Positions 1 to 6,815 of a DNA stretch of 64,000 nt are shown in pieces (position 1 is the stretch's first letter; each line of letters starts with the position of its first letter). Source of the DNA: Tenacibaculum sp. Bg11-29. GTDB lineage: Bacteria; Bacteroidota; Bacteroidia; Flavobacteriales; Flavobacteriaceae. The position numbers and the translations under genes are program-made. Below the pieces are notes generated by a model, which worked only from the letters and a program-made list of their open reading frames with translations, had not been told where the DNA came from and searched no databases. The stretch lies in assembly GCF_002836595.1 (NCBI RefSeq), contig NZ_PJBB01000003.1, forward strand, positions 1,239,001 to 1,303,000. Direction: 5' to 3'.

Positions 1-980
1 TCCTTTACTATTTTCGCTAATTTATTATAATGAACATGCGAGATATGAGGAAAAATATGGTGTTCAACTTGGTGATTTAATCCACCAGTATAAAAGTTAA
101 CTAACCAGTTTTTAGGCGCAAAATTAGAAGTAGTATATAATTGATGAACTGCCCAAGTGTGTTCTAAATTACCGTCTTTATCTGGTAAAGGCATTTCTGT
201 ATTAGGTACTACGTGTGCTAATTGAAAAACAACACTTAAAATCATCCCTGCTGTATAGTGCATAATAAAGAAACCTATTAGAATTTTCCACCAAGCAATA
301 TCCATAACAAGTAATGGTAATACAAGCCATAAAGTATAATAAGCAATTTTAGAAACAACTAATTTTGTCCATTCTACCTTCGGGTTTGGGAACTTACCGT
401 ACGATAATTTACGTTTTAAATAACTACTCATTTGTTTGAAATCAGTAGTAATAGCCCAATTAATAGTTAATAATCCGTATAAGAAAATTGAATAAAATTT
501 TTGAAATTGGTGTATAGGTAACCATTTTGAATGTTTAGAAAAGCGAATAATTCTACCAGCATCAATATCTTCATCATGCCCTTTAATATTGGTAAAGGTA
601 TGGTGTAATACGTTGTGTTGTACTTTCCAATTATATACATTTCCTGCTAAAATGTAAATACTACTACCCATTAATTTATTTAGCCAGTTTCTACTTGAAA
701 AAGAATCGTGGTTAGCGTCGTGCATTACATTCATACCAACTCCAGCCATACCTATACCCGTAATCGTAATAAGTAAAGCCATTGCCCATTGTGGCATACT
801 TACGGTTAAAATTAATATAAAAGGAACTAAGAAAGCAGCAAACATAATAATGGCTTTTGAATATAGCTTCCAATTACCTGTACGTTTAATATTGTTTTCT
901 TTAAAATATGTGTTAACTCGTTTGTTAAGAGTTCGAAAGAACTTTACGTTGTTTGTTCTAGAGAAGTTTATTGTCTTCAT
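1..980 (-). CDS. Fatty acid desaturase (acyl-lipid/acyl-CoA type), 3' end outside window
   Basis: Partial gene: the ATG is at 978-980 and the frame is open to base 1 (about 326 codons visible). The protein is a membrane di-iron desaturase that would introduce a double bond into fatty acyl chains. All three histidine boxes are present: HDANHD near residue 93, HNVLHH near 129, and the distal QVEHH in NHQVEHHIFPHISHVHY near the visible C-terminus. The QxxHH form of the third box is typical of front-end/delta-6-like desaturases, but this protein shows no N-terminal cytochrome b5 domain. Hydrophobic membrane segments lie between the boxes. A minus-strand -7 box (TACTTTTG) lies at 1008-1001. It is divergent from rsmG. 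Regiospecificity cannot be told from sequence. Confidence 0.9.
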   Translation of the reverse strand, partial: MKTINFSRTNNVKFFRTLNKRVNTYFKENNIKRTGNWKLYSKAIIMFAAFLVPFILILTVSMPQWAMALLITITGIGMAGVGMNVMHDANHDSFSSRNWLNKLMGSSIYILAGNVYNWKVQHNVLHHTFTNIKGHDEDIDAGRIIRFSKHSKWLPIHQFQKFYSIFLYGLLTINWAITTDFKQMSSYLKRKLSYGKFPNPKVEWTKLVVSKIAYYTLWLVLPLLVMDIAWWKILIGFFIMHYTAGMILSVVFQLAHVVPNTEMPLPDKDGNLEHTWAVHQLYTTSNFAPKNWLVNFYTGGLNHQVEHHIFPHISHVHYNKLAKIVK

Positions 981-1100
981 TTATTGTGTATTATAAATTG
1001 CAAAAGTAAACGTTTTTACTAGATGGTTATGGCTCTTAGGTAATTTTTTAACAAGAAACATATCTTTTGTTATATAAATGACAATTACCAATTAGTTTTT

Positions 1101-1108
1101 TATTTTTG
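1101..1108 (+). promoter_or_regulatory. Predicted -7 box for rsmG
   Basis: TATTTTTG matches the Bacteroidota -7 consensus TAnnTTTG, 18 bases upstream of the rsmG ATG, giving a very short untranslated leader. No convincing -33 TTG at standard spacing was seen. Confidence 0.5.
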
Positions 1109-1126
1109 CAGTGAAAAAAATAATCA

Positions 1127-1756
1127 ATGGAACTTATAAAAAAATACTTTAACGATTTAACTGAAACACAGTTAGAACAGTTCTCTAAATTACAAGGTTT
1201 GTATGAAGATTGGAACTTGAAAATTAATGTTGTTTCTCGTAAAGACATTGATGAATTATATTTGCGACATGTTTTACATTCATTAGGTATTGCTAAGGTT
1301 GTGTCTTTTAAACCAGGTTCTAAAGTGATGGATGTTGGTACAGGTGGAGGTTTCCCTGGAATTCCGTTAGCTATTTTATTTCCTGAAACACAATTTCATT
1401 TAGTTGATTCTATAGGTAAAAAGATAAAAGTAGTAAACGAAGTAGTTGAAGGTTTGGGTTTGTTAAACGTAAAAACAACGAACGGACGTGTAGAGGAGGT
1501 TAAAGATACGTATGATTTTATTGTAAGCAGAGCCGTTGCACAAATGGAGACTTTTGTTGGTTGGACAAAAGGAAGGATTGCTAAAAAGCAAAACCACGAT
1601 TTAAAAAACGGAATTTTGTATTTAAAAGGTGGCGATTTAACCGAAGAGTTAGAGAAATATACATCAGCAACAATTTATAATTTGCCAGATTTTTTTGAAG
1701 AAGAATTTTTTGAAACTAAAAAAGTGGTGCATTTAGGAATGAAATTTAAGAGCTAA
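1127..1756 (+). CDS. rsmG: 16S rRNA (guanine-N7) methyltransferase RsmG
   Basis: RsmG (GidB) uses SAM to methylate N7 of G527 in 16S rRNA. The 209-aa length is normal for the family. The SAM-binding motif VMDVGTGGGFPGIPLAI lies at about residues 68-84 and is followed by the acidic end of the next strand (HLVDSIGKK). A conserved VSRAVAQ stretch near residue 134 is also typical. The ATG at 1127 sits shortly after a good -7 box and matches the usual N-terminus, which starts a few residues before the family's helical leader. It is monocistronic and ends at a bidirectional terminator shared with the convergent arsR operon. Confidence 0.96.
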   Translation: MELIKKYFNDLTETQLEQFSKLQGLYEDWNLKINVVSRKDIDELYLRHVLHSLGIAKVVSFKPGSKVMDVGTGGGFPGIPLAILFPETQFHLVDSIGKKIKVVNEVVEGLGLLNVKTTNGRVEEVKDTYDFIVSRAVAQMETFVGWTKGRIAKKQNHDLKNGILYLKGGDLTEELEKYTSATIYNLPDFFEEEFFETKKVVHLGMKFKS

Positions 1757-1778
1757 ATAAGTTCACTAAAAAGTAATA

Positions 1779-1815
1779 AAAAAAGGCATTTGATTAAAAA
1801 TCGAATGCCTTTTTT
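1779..1815. terminator. Bidirectional terminator between rsmG and the arsR operon
   Basis: Hairpin of AAAAAGGCATT with AATGCCTTTTT, extended by an inner GATT/AATC pairing. A tracts and T tracts on both sides let it end transcripts from either direction. Confidence 0.85.
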
Positions 1816-1831
1816 ATATTAATCAAAGTTT

Positions 1832-2437
1832 TTATTTTTTAATAACCGAAAATACGTAGTCCATTTCCGAAGCAATTAATAAGCAACATGCAGCATATTT
1901 TTCTTTTTCTAAAGGTGTGTTATCATATGCCTTCGGGTCTTCAAAAGTTATAGGAAAACGACCTTCAGCTCCTGTTATAAAAGGGCACCCATCATCTGCT
2001 TGCGAACACGTCATAATTGCTCCAAATTCTGAAACAGGATTAAAATTATTGTCATACTTTTTAGAAAAACCAATTATCGGTAGCCCGTTATTCGTATATT
2101 TTATAGCAAAAACGGGATTGTTATTGTCTGATAATTGTTGAATTTTAAATCCAAAATCAACCAAAGTATTAACAATTGTACCATTCATTCTAGTAGCTTC
2201 TGTACCGCCAGAATATGTATAAACATTGTTAATATTATAATTATAAGCCATTACCTGTGCCCATATTTGAGATAAATGACTTCGCCTAGAATTATGAGTA
2301 CAAATAAAGTTGAGGTTAATAACCTTTTTTTTGTTTACTTTATCTTGTATATATTGTGCTAAGGAAGCCAATATTTCTTTTCTTTCGTTAGAAACTTCAG
2401 GTAAGTTATGGATGCTTTTATTTATTTGAGCGTACAT
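1832..2437 (-). CDS. Low-molecular-weight phosphatase/arsenate reductase-like protein
   Basis: A 201-aa cytosolic protein with the low-molecular-weight tyrosine phosphatase P-loop at residues 46-53 (C46 THNSR R52 S53, the CX5R(S) signature), preceded by the hydrophobic strand VINLNFI. In arsenic operons this fold is the ArsC arsenate reductase. Further cysteines that could act in a relay are in MTCSQADDGCPF (about residues 142-153) and AACCLL near the C-terminus. It is the last gene of an arsR-DUF6428-phosphatase operon, 17 bases after DUF6428. No arsenite pump (ArsB/Acr3) is in view, so the substrate could be arsenate or a phosphotyrosine-type phosphate ester. Reductase is the likelier reading because of the ArsR neighbour. 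Confidence 0.82.
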   Translation of the reverse strand: MYAQINKSIHNLPEVSNERKEILASLAQYIQDKVNKKKVINLNFICTHNSRRSHLSQIWAQVMAYNYNINNVYTYSGGTEATRMNGTIVNTLVDFGFKIQQLSDNNNPVFAIKYTNNGLPIIGFSKKYDNNFNPVSEFGAIMTCSQADDGCPFITGAEGRFPITFEDPKAYDNTPLEKEKYAACCLLIASEMDYVFSVIKK

Positions 2438-2454
2438 TTTTTATGTTTTAAAAA

Positions 2455-2922
2455 TTAACAACAACCAGAATTTGGGTCGCAACTGTTTTGTACTTGTATG
2501 TTTGATAATTTTACTTTTGGCTTTGCTTCAGGAATTCCACAATTATCTTTTGCTAAACAATCAGTTTGTTTTGTTGTGAGTAAAAAATTTGTTCCGTCGA
2601 AATCTAAGCCATATTTACCAATTGTAGCACCTTGGTACTCTACCTCAATATCTAAATCAGGAATATTTAATGTTTTTTCTGAAAGTTCAATAATGTGAAC
2701 TAATTTTTCTGGATGTAACCTGTGATCATAATCATCAGCTTTCCATAATTGAAAGTTTACAACCTCTTCGTTTCTTATAGTTCCGCCACAGTCAATAAAG
2801 TTTTTAGTTATTTTTCCAACCTCAGTTACGTGAAAATGATTAGGTACTAATTCTCCATTAGGTAATTTAAAAGCAATTGTTTTTAATGACGCTAAATGTC
2901 TTTTAATTTCTGATAATTTCAT
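2455..2922 (-). CDS. DUF6428 family protein of ars-type operons
   Basis: A 155-aa protein recognised as the uncharacterised DUF6428 family, which is found next to arsR and arsenate reductase-like genes in Bacteroidota. No signal peptide or membrane segment is visible. It carries the segment FHVTEVGK, a cysteine in FIDCGGT, a DYDHRLHPEK stretch, and a cysteine-rich end (QTDCLAKDNCG, then SCDPNSGCC). Clustered C-terminal thiols next to an ArsR gene suggest binding of a soft metal(loid), but this is inference. An ArsR-type palindrome (2937-2952) lies 14 bases before its start, so it may have its own regulated promoter as well as read-through from arsR. Confidence 0.75.
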   Translation of the reverse strand: MKLSEIKRHLASLKTIAFKLPNGELVPNHFHVTEVGKITKNFIDCGGTIRNEEVVNFQLWKADDYDHRLHPEKLVHIIELSEKTLNIPDLDIEVEYQGATIGKYGLDFDGTNFLLTTKQTDCLAKDNCGIPEAKPKVKLSNIQVQNSCDPNSGCC

Positions 2923-2936
2923 GTCTTTTTATTTTA

Positions 2937-2952
2937 ATTGTAATATTACGAT
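2937..2952. promoter_or_regulatory. Putative ArsR operator, copy 1
   Basis: ATTGTAATATTACGAT is an almost perfect 16-base palindrome with a perfect GTAATATTAC core, located between arsR and DUF6428. Copy 2, in front of arsR, differs at one base. Confidence 0.6.
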
Positions 2953-2970
2953 GGATTATTGTAAATTTTT

Positions 2971-3300
2971 TTAACAGCAATTACTTGAGTTTCCATCAAG
3001 ATTTAAAAAGCTATTTAACAATGTTTTTATTTGTTTCCAGTTGTCTTGGTCTATGCAATAACAAACACTCGTACCTTCTATGTTGCCTTTAATAAGTTTC
3101 ATGTTTTTTAGTTCCTTTAAGTGTTGAGAAATAGTAGGTTGTGCTAATCCGATTTCGTTTACTAAATCACCACAAACACAAGAGTTTATTTTAAATAAAT
3201 GTTGTAAAATGGCAATGCGAGCAGGGTGCCCAAGCACCTTTGCTATTTTAGCAAGATCATTTTGTTCTGGTGTAAATATTTCTGACTTGGTGAGTCCCAT
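2971..3300 (-). CDS. arsR: ArsR/SmtB-family metalloregulator
   Basis: A 109-aa winged-helix repressor of normal family length. The helix-turn-helix is around residues 50-70 (GLAQPTISQHLKELKNMKLIK). The thiol pair C41-V-C43, in INSCVCGDL, sits in the helix that carries the ELCVC As(III) site in classical ArsR. A C-terminal NCC (C108, C109) gives a possible third ligand. The inducer is therefore probably As(III)/Sb(III) or a similar soft metal. It is the first gene of a three-gene minus-strand operon and has its own operator-like palindrome at 3317-3332, 17 bases before the start, which fits autorepression released by metal. Confidence 0.93.
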   Translation of the reverse strand: MGLTKSEIFTPEQNDLAKIAKVLGHPARIAILQHLFKINSCVCGDLVNEIGLAQPTISQHLKELKNMKLIKGNIEGTSVCYCIDQDNWKQIKTLLNSFLNLDGNSSNCC

Positions 3301-3316
3301 TTTGCTTAATTAATAT

Positions 3317-3332
3317 ATTGCAATATTACGAT
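3317..3332. promoter_or_regulatory. Putative ArsR operator, copy 2
   Basis: ATTGCAATATTACGAT lies just upstream of the arsR start. It shares 15 of 16 bases with copy 1 at 2937, and the similarity continues for about ten more bases on one side (ending in AT.ATTG). Conserved position before two genes of one operon supports a regulator site. Confidence 0.6.
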
Positions 3333-3426
3333 TAATAATTGATCTAACAAAATTTGGCTTATTTTTTATAGTAGTTATGCTTGGCTGTTAAAAAAATAAA
3401 TAGGTTTTGATTCTTTAATTTTTTTT

Positions 3427-3507
3427 GAAGCTATTTCCCGTTTTTCGCACTCGCTTTTTTTAAGAAAAATAAAAAAGAGCTCAAACAAATGCTGCAATCG
3501 GGGCTAA
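3427..3507 (+). repeat. Dispersed intergenic repeat, copy A
   Basis: About 80 bases homologous to 6664-6732 in opposite orientation. The last 31 bases (3477-3507, from GAGCTCAAAC to CGGGGCTAA) are identical. The left part is recognisable with substitutions (GAAGC...TTCCC...CGCACTCGCT). It is not coding and lies in an intergenic space. Confidence 0.8.
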
Positions 3508-3626
3508 CCACTTTACATCGTTTAGGTATGCTTTTTTAGAGGGGTATTAATGTTTTCAGAGGTTAGTAGTTAAATACATACTGTTAAGTGTTTGGTTTTG
3601 ATTTTTTTGATTAAATTTTTATTGTC

Positions 3627-3689
3627 GGTTCGAGCGCAGTCGAGAACTACTGTTAGCCTGTTAAAAATAGGTTTCGACTGCGCTTAACC
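3627..3689. repeat. REP-like imperfect inverted repeat
   Basis: Left arm 3627-3647 contains AGCGCAGTCGA and right arm 3670-3689 contains TCGACTGCGCT. They pair over about 18 of 20 bases around a 22-base loop. The G+C-rich arms stand out in A/T-rich surroundings and there is no T tract, so it resembles a repetitive extragenic palindrome more than a terminator. Confidence 0.6.
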
Positions 3690-3786
3690 AGACATTTCTC
3701 AAGGTATTTCAATTAAAATATAGATACTGACCTCTAAATGTTTTAATTAAGTTATTTATACACTGTTGTAATTAAACGTGTTGCTT

Positions 3787-4695
3787 TTACTCTTTGTATT
3801 TTAACGATTCTTCGGTTATGATAGTTTCTATTATGGTTGCTGCAACTTTTAATTTTTTGTTCTTTTTTTTAGCGAAGTAAAAAATATCTTTTAATTGATT
3901 GTTACTTTTCCATACAAGCTTTAGGTTTTTATTTTCAAGTTCCTTAGTGCATAAAAAACTTGGAATTAACGCAATTCCTTTACTTGTTTTTAAACATCTA
4001 ATAATTGAATTCATGTTTGGAACAATGTAATTCGGTTTATTGTACTCTTTTTTATTAAAGTTTGTAAGCCAAAATTGTTTTATAAACCCAGTTACATTAG
4101 AAGAACTATACCAAATTTGCTTTTTAAGTTCATTTTCCAATGATTTCCAATCTTTGTCCTTAATAGCATCTTCTACTTTTTGAGTGTCTGTTTTATTATT
4201 TGCAACTAACCATATATTTTGATGAAAAAAAGGAGTGTAATCGATATTTTGATTTGTGTTTTTTTTAGGTGTAATAACTAAATCTAAAATACCTTCTTCT
4301 AATTCTTTTAGCATTTGTGGGTATTCCCCAAAATGTGCTATAATGTCAAAATCAAAACTACTCATATTGGGTTCGAAAAAAGTTTGAAAAACTTCAGAAC
4401 ACATTCCTATACTTAGCGTTTGCCTAATACCGTTTCCTATTTTTTTGAAATGATTTTCTGATTTTTCTAATTTTTGTAAAGAGTCTAAAATATAGTCATA
4501 CAAAATTATTGCTCTTTCTGTAGCAATCATATTTCTAGATGTTCTCTCAAAGAGTTTGTAGCCTACGTACGATTCTAAAGAACTAATATGTAAACTAACT
4601 CCTGGTTGTGAGGAAAATAGTTTTTTAGAAGCTCTTGTTAAATTTCCTTCTTCATATACTGCCTTAAACGTTCTGTACCATTCTAGGTTTATCAT
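3787..4695 (-). CDS. LysR-family transcriptional regulator
   Basis: A 302-aa regulator of typical length. The N-terminal winged helix covers about residues 1-60 (WYRTFKAVYEEGNLTRASKK, then SQPGVSLHISSLE). The periplasmic-binding-protein-like effector domain starts near residue 90. It is divergent from the flavoprotein at 4789, with 93 bases between the starts, the classic arrangement in which a LysR regulator controls its divergent neighbour. The inducer is unknown. A quinone or electrophile would fit the neighbour, but that is inference. A -7 box (TACCTTTG, 4722-4715) is well placed for its own transcript. Confidence 0.93.
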   Translation of the reverse strand: MINLEWYRTFKAVYEEGNLTRASKKLFSSQPGVSLHISSLESYVGYKLFERTSRNMIATERAIILYDYILDSLQKLEKSENHFKKIGNGIRQTLSIGMCSEVFQTFFEPNMSSFDFDIIAHFGEYPQMLKELEEGILDLVITPKKNTNQNIDYTPFFHQNIWLVANNKTDTQKVEDAIKDKDWKSLENELKKQIWYSSSNVTGFIKQFWLTNFNKKEYNKPNYIVPNMNSIIRCLKTSKGIALIPSFLCTKELENKNLKLVWKSNNQLKDIFYFAKKKNKKLKVAATIIETIITEESLKYKE

Positions 4696-4714
4696 TACTA
4701 TTAATTTTATAATA

Positions 4715-4722
4715 CAAAGGTA
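4715..4722 (-). promoter_or_regulatory. Predicted -7 box for the LysR gene
   Basis: Reads TACCTTTG on the minus strand, 20 bases upstream of the start codon. Confidence 0.5.
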
Positions 4723-4758
4723 TGATTTGTGTTATTTTAGTTATACGTTATCTTGCTA

Positions 4759-4766
4759 TATTTTTG
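4759..4766 (+). promoter_or_regulatory. Predicted -7 box for the divergent flavoprotein gene
   Basis: TATTTTTG, 22 bases before the ATG at 4789. With 4715-4722 it makes a face-to-face divergent promoter pair that one LysR dimer pair could control. Confidence 0.5.
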
Positions 4767-4788
4767 TGTGATATAAAAATAAATATCA

Positions 4789-5388
4789 ATGAAAAATATA
4801 TTAATAATAAATGGCTGGCATGCGTTTGCAGCTGCAAAAGGGGAATTCAATAAATCTTTATTTACAATTAGTAAATGTTTTTTTGAAGATAAAAATAATT
4901 ATAAAATTAAAGTGACTGAAATAAATGAAGTGTACGAAGTAGAAAAGGAAGTTTCGAAGTTTGTTTGGGCTGATGTTATAATTTATCATACACCTATTTG
5001 GTGGTTTTCTGTACCCTTTAAGTTTAAGAAGTACTTGGATGAGGTGTTAACAGCAGGGTATAGAAATGGACTTTGGAATAGTGATGGAAGGAATGCAGAA
5101 AAACCAAAAATTAATTATGGTACAGGAGGTTTGTTAAATGGTAAGAGTTATATTGTAACAACAAGTTGGAATGCGCCTGAAGAAGCATTTAGTTTACAAA
5201 ACGGGTTGTTTAATGAATTAAGTGTTGATAATAGTGCTTTATCTGGCTTTCATGCAATGAATAAGTATTTGGGATTAAGTTTAATAGCGTCTATACCGTT
5301 TTATGATGTTGAAAAAAACGCAAATATTATTGAAGAACTTAAGAAATATGAGTTATTTATTGATATGTGCTTTAAGTCTTTTAACTAG
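4789..5388 (+). CDS. NAD(P)H-dependent oxidoreductase, MdaB/KefF-like flavodoxin fold
   Basis: A 199-aa protein of the NAD(P)H:quinone oxidoreductase family, which carries FAD/FMN on a flavodoxin-like fold and makes two-electron reductions of quinones. The N-terminus has strand ILIINGWHAF followed by a phosphate-binding segment near residues 15-22. The diagnostic PIWWFSVPFKFKKYLDEVL lies at about residues 69-87, followed by the YRNGLWNSDGR loop and GGLLNGKSY. There is no signal peptide, so it is cytosolic. It is most like MdaB (modulator of drug activity B). Control by the divergent LysR gene is likely. It is convergent with the next gene across a hairpin at 5431-5466. Confidence 0.88.
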   Translation: MKNILIINGWHAFAAAKGEFNKSLFTISKCFFEDKNNYKIKVTEINEVYEVEKEVSKFVWADVIIYHTPIWWFSVPFKFKKYLDEVLTAGYRNGLWNSDGRNAEKPKINYGTGGLLNGKSYIVTTSWNAPEEAFSLQNGLFNELSVDNSALSGFHAMNKYLGLSLIASIPFYDVEKNANIIEELKKYELFIDMCFKSFN

Positions 5389-5430
5389 TTTTAGTTGATT
5401 TAATTTTAAGCTGTTAAGGTCGTTTTCTAA

Positions 5431-5466
5431 AACCGTTTATTTGTACTTTGCTTTAAATAAGCGGTT
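5431..5466. terminator. Hairpin between convergent genes
   Basis: AACCGTTTATTT pairs with AAATAAGCGGTT (12 pairs, one G-U) around a 12-base loop. There is no strong T tract, so termination efficiency is uncertain, but the position between two gene ends fits. Confidence 0.6.
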
Positions 5467-5499
5467 CTATTTGTGTTTAGAGAGTAGATTAATTTCTTG

Positions 5500-6078
5500 T
5501 TATCCGTCAAAATCTCCACAATCATGAACTTCAAATTTTACTAAGTCTTTTTTTAAGGTAAAATATTTACTAATTAATAGGTCTTTATTTTTAAAATCAG
5601 CATTAATGATTTTTAATTCATATACTGGATCATTGGCAATTCTTAAAAACTGAAAGCTATAATTCTTAGTATTAATTTCAATCTTATTTCTATTGGTTGA
5701 AAGCTTTATAATTTTAAAATTTAATTCGGTTTGAGTATCACAGACATTGGTTATAAAAATACTATGATTCTCAATTCTAAATTTAGCTAAATCACAGTTA
5801 TAGCAGTTTCCTGAAAAAGCTAATCCATATTTTTTATATACATCCTTTTCTTTTGCATTTAAAATTTCGATCGGAATTAAAGTAGCTAATACAACGTTGT
5901 TTTTTTGAATTTTAATACGGTCTTTTTTACTTGCTTTATTTGTTGTTTTTTTAAGAGTGTCACTTTTTAATTCTTTAACCTTAGATGTGTTAATTTTATC
6001 ATTAACTTCTTTTTCTTTTTGTGGTTTACAATTTAAAAAAGAGATTAAAATTAAACCGAATACAATATTTTTTAGCAT
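5500..6078 (-). CDS. Hypothetical lipoprotein
   Basis: A 192-aa protein with a lipoprotein signal: MLKN, a hydrophobic core, then the lipobox ISFLNC with C17 as the lipidated cysteine. A Lys-rich, probably disordered linker follows to about residue 65. The remainder looks beta-rich with a paired cysteine motif (GNCYNCDLAKF, about residues 91-101), another cysteine in TNVCDTQ, and VHDCGDFDG at the C-terminus. Four cysteines after the lipobox suggest disulfides in the envelope. I do not recognise the family. It stands alone between a convergent neighbour and the GlcG-like gene (39 bases away), which is upstream of it on the same strand and could be co-transcribed. Confidence 0.75.
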   Translation of the reverse strand: MLKNIVFGLILISFLNCKPQKEKEVNDKINTSKVKELKSDTLKKTTNKASKKDRIKIQKNNVVLATLIPIEILNAKEKDVYKKYGLAFSGNCYNCDLAKFRIENHSIFITNVCDTQTELNFKIIKLSTNRNKIEINTKNYSFQFLRIANDPVYELKIINADFKNKDLLISKYFTLKKDLVKFEVHDCGDFDG

Positions 6079-6117
6079 GCTTAATTGTTTAGTGTTTATT
6101 TAAAAATGTAATTATTA

Positions 6118-6516
6118 TTAAATAGCATTTGCACCAGCTTGGGCTACTTCAAAATCATTTTCAACCGTACTACCACTTACTCCAATAGCGCCAATAATTA
6201 TGTTTTGTTCGTTTTTTATTGGTATTCCTCCAGGGAAAGTAATTAAACCATTATTAGAATGTTCAATATTGTATAAAGGACCTCCAGGTTGCGATAATTG
6301 TCCAAGTGCTCCAGTGTTTTTACCAAAAAGACTCGCTGTTTTTGCTTTTTTAATAGCAATATCAATAGGACCCAAAAAAGCATCATCCATGCGTTCGAAA
6401 GCAACTAAACTTGCGCTTGAATCTACCACAGAGATACTCATTTTAGTATTTAAAGCTTCGGCTTTTAATGCAGCAGCCGCAATTACTTTTTTTGCTTCTG
6501 TTAAAGTTATATTCAT
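6118..6516 (-). CDS. GlcG/HbpS family protein
   Basis: A 132-aa single-domain protein of the GlcG/HbpS (DUF336) fold. The family includes the haem-binding sensor HbpS and the GlcG protein of glycolate operons, and many members have unknown ligands. Family features seen are [53 protein letters not shown] and [22 protein letters not shown]. There is no signal peptide, unlike exported HbpS proteins, so it is probably cytosolic. No glycolate genes are adjacent, so the ligand is open. Confidence 0.88.
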   Translation of the reverse strand: MNITLTEAKKVIAAAALKAEALNTKMSISVVDSSASLVAFERMDDAFLGPIDIAIKKAKTASLFGKNTGALGQLSQPGGPLYNIEHSNNGLITFPGGIPIKNEQNIIIGAIGVSGSTVENDFEVAQAGANAI

Positions 6517-6663
6517 AATGTTTGTAGTTTTTAAAAACTATTAAATAGAGGAGTAAAAGTAAAGATTTGTTTTTTATAATAAGAATAGACAGTTATCTTA
6601 AAAAAGGAGCTTTTCTATTTTTAAGAGACCTTTAAATATATTTACAAAACTTAGTAAATAGGC

Positions 6664-6732
6664 TTAGCCCCGATTGCAGCATTTGTTTGAGCTCCTCGCA
6701 GAGAGCGAGTGCGGAAAGTGGGAAGTGGCTTC
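6664..6732 (-). repeat. Dispersed intergenic repeat, copy B (inverted)
   Basis: Opposite-orientation relative of 3427-3507, identical over 31 bases (6664-6694) and similar through CGAGTGCGGAAAGTGGGAAG. The two copies flank 3508-6663 as inverted repeats. The surrounding 6517-6815 has no ORF. Confidence 0.8.
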
Positions 6733-6754
6733 GACTAATTTTTATATAAAATTT

Positions 6755-6785
6755 AAAACCTCTCCAATAGATTTGAAGAGGTTTT
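6755..6785. terminator. Terminator downstream of the RhlE-like helicase
   Basis: AAAACCTCT and AGAGGTTTT pair, with an inner CAA/TTG extension and A/T tracts on both sides. It follows the 3' end of the minus-strand helicase gene. Confidence 0.75.
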
Positions 6786-6815
6786 GAAAATATATATATT
6801 ACGAGTAACTTTTAT

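Larger units (their letters stand above)
3301..3786. other. Gene-free stretch holding operator and repeats
   Basis: No credible ORF or RNA gene was seen. From left to right it holds the arsR operator, A/T-rich sequence, a dispersed repeat copy (3427-3507), sequence of unknown role, and a REP-like hairpin (3627-3689). The right end abuts the 3' end of the LysR gene, so no promoter is expected there. Confidence 0.7.

Noticed and set aside
1048..1248. Antisense ORF over the rsmG start
   Set aside because: Overlaps the promoter and start of rsmG and has no homology I recognise.
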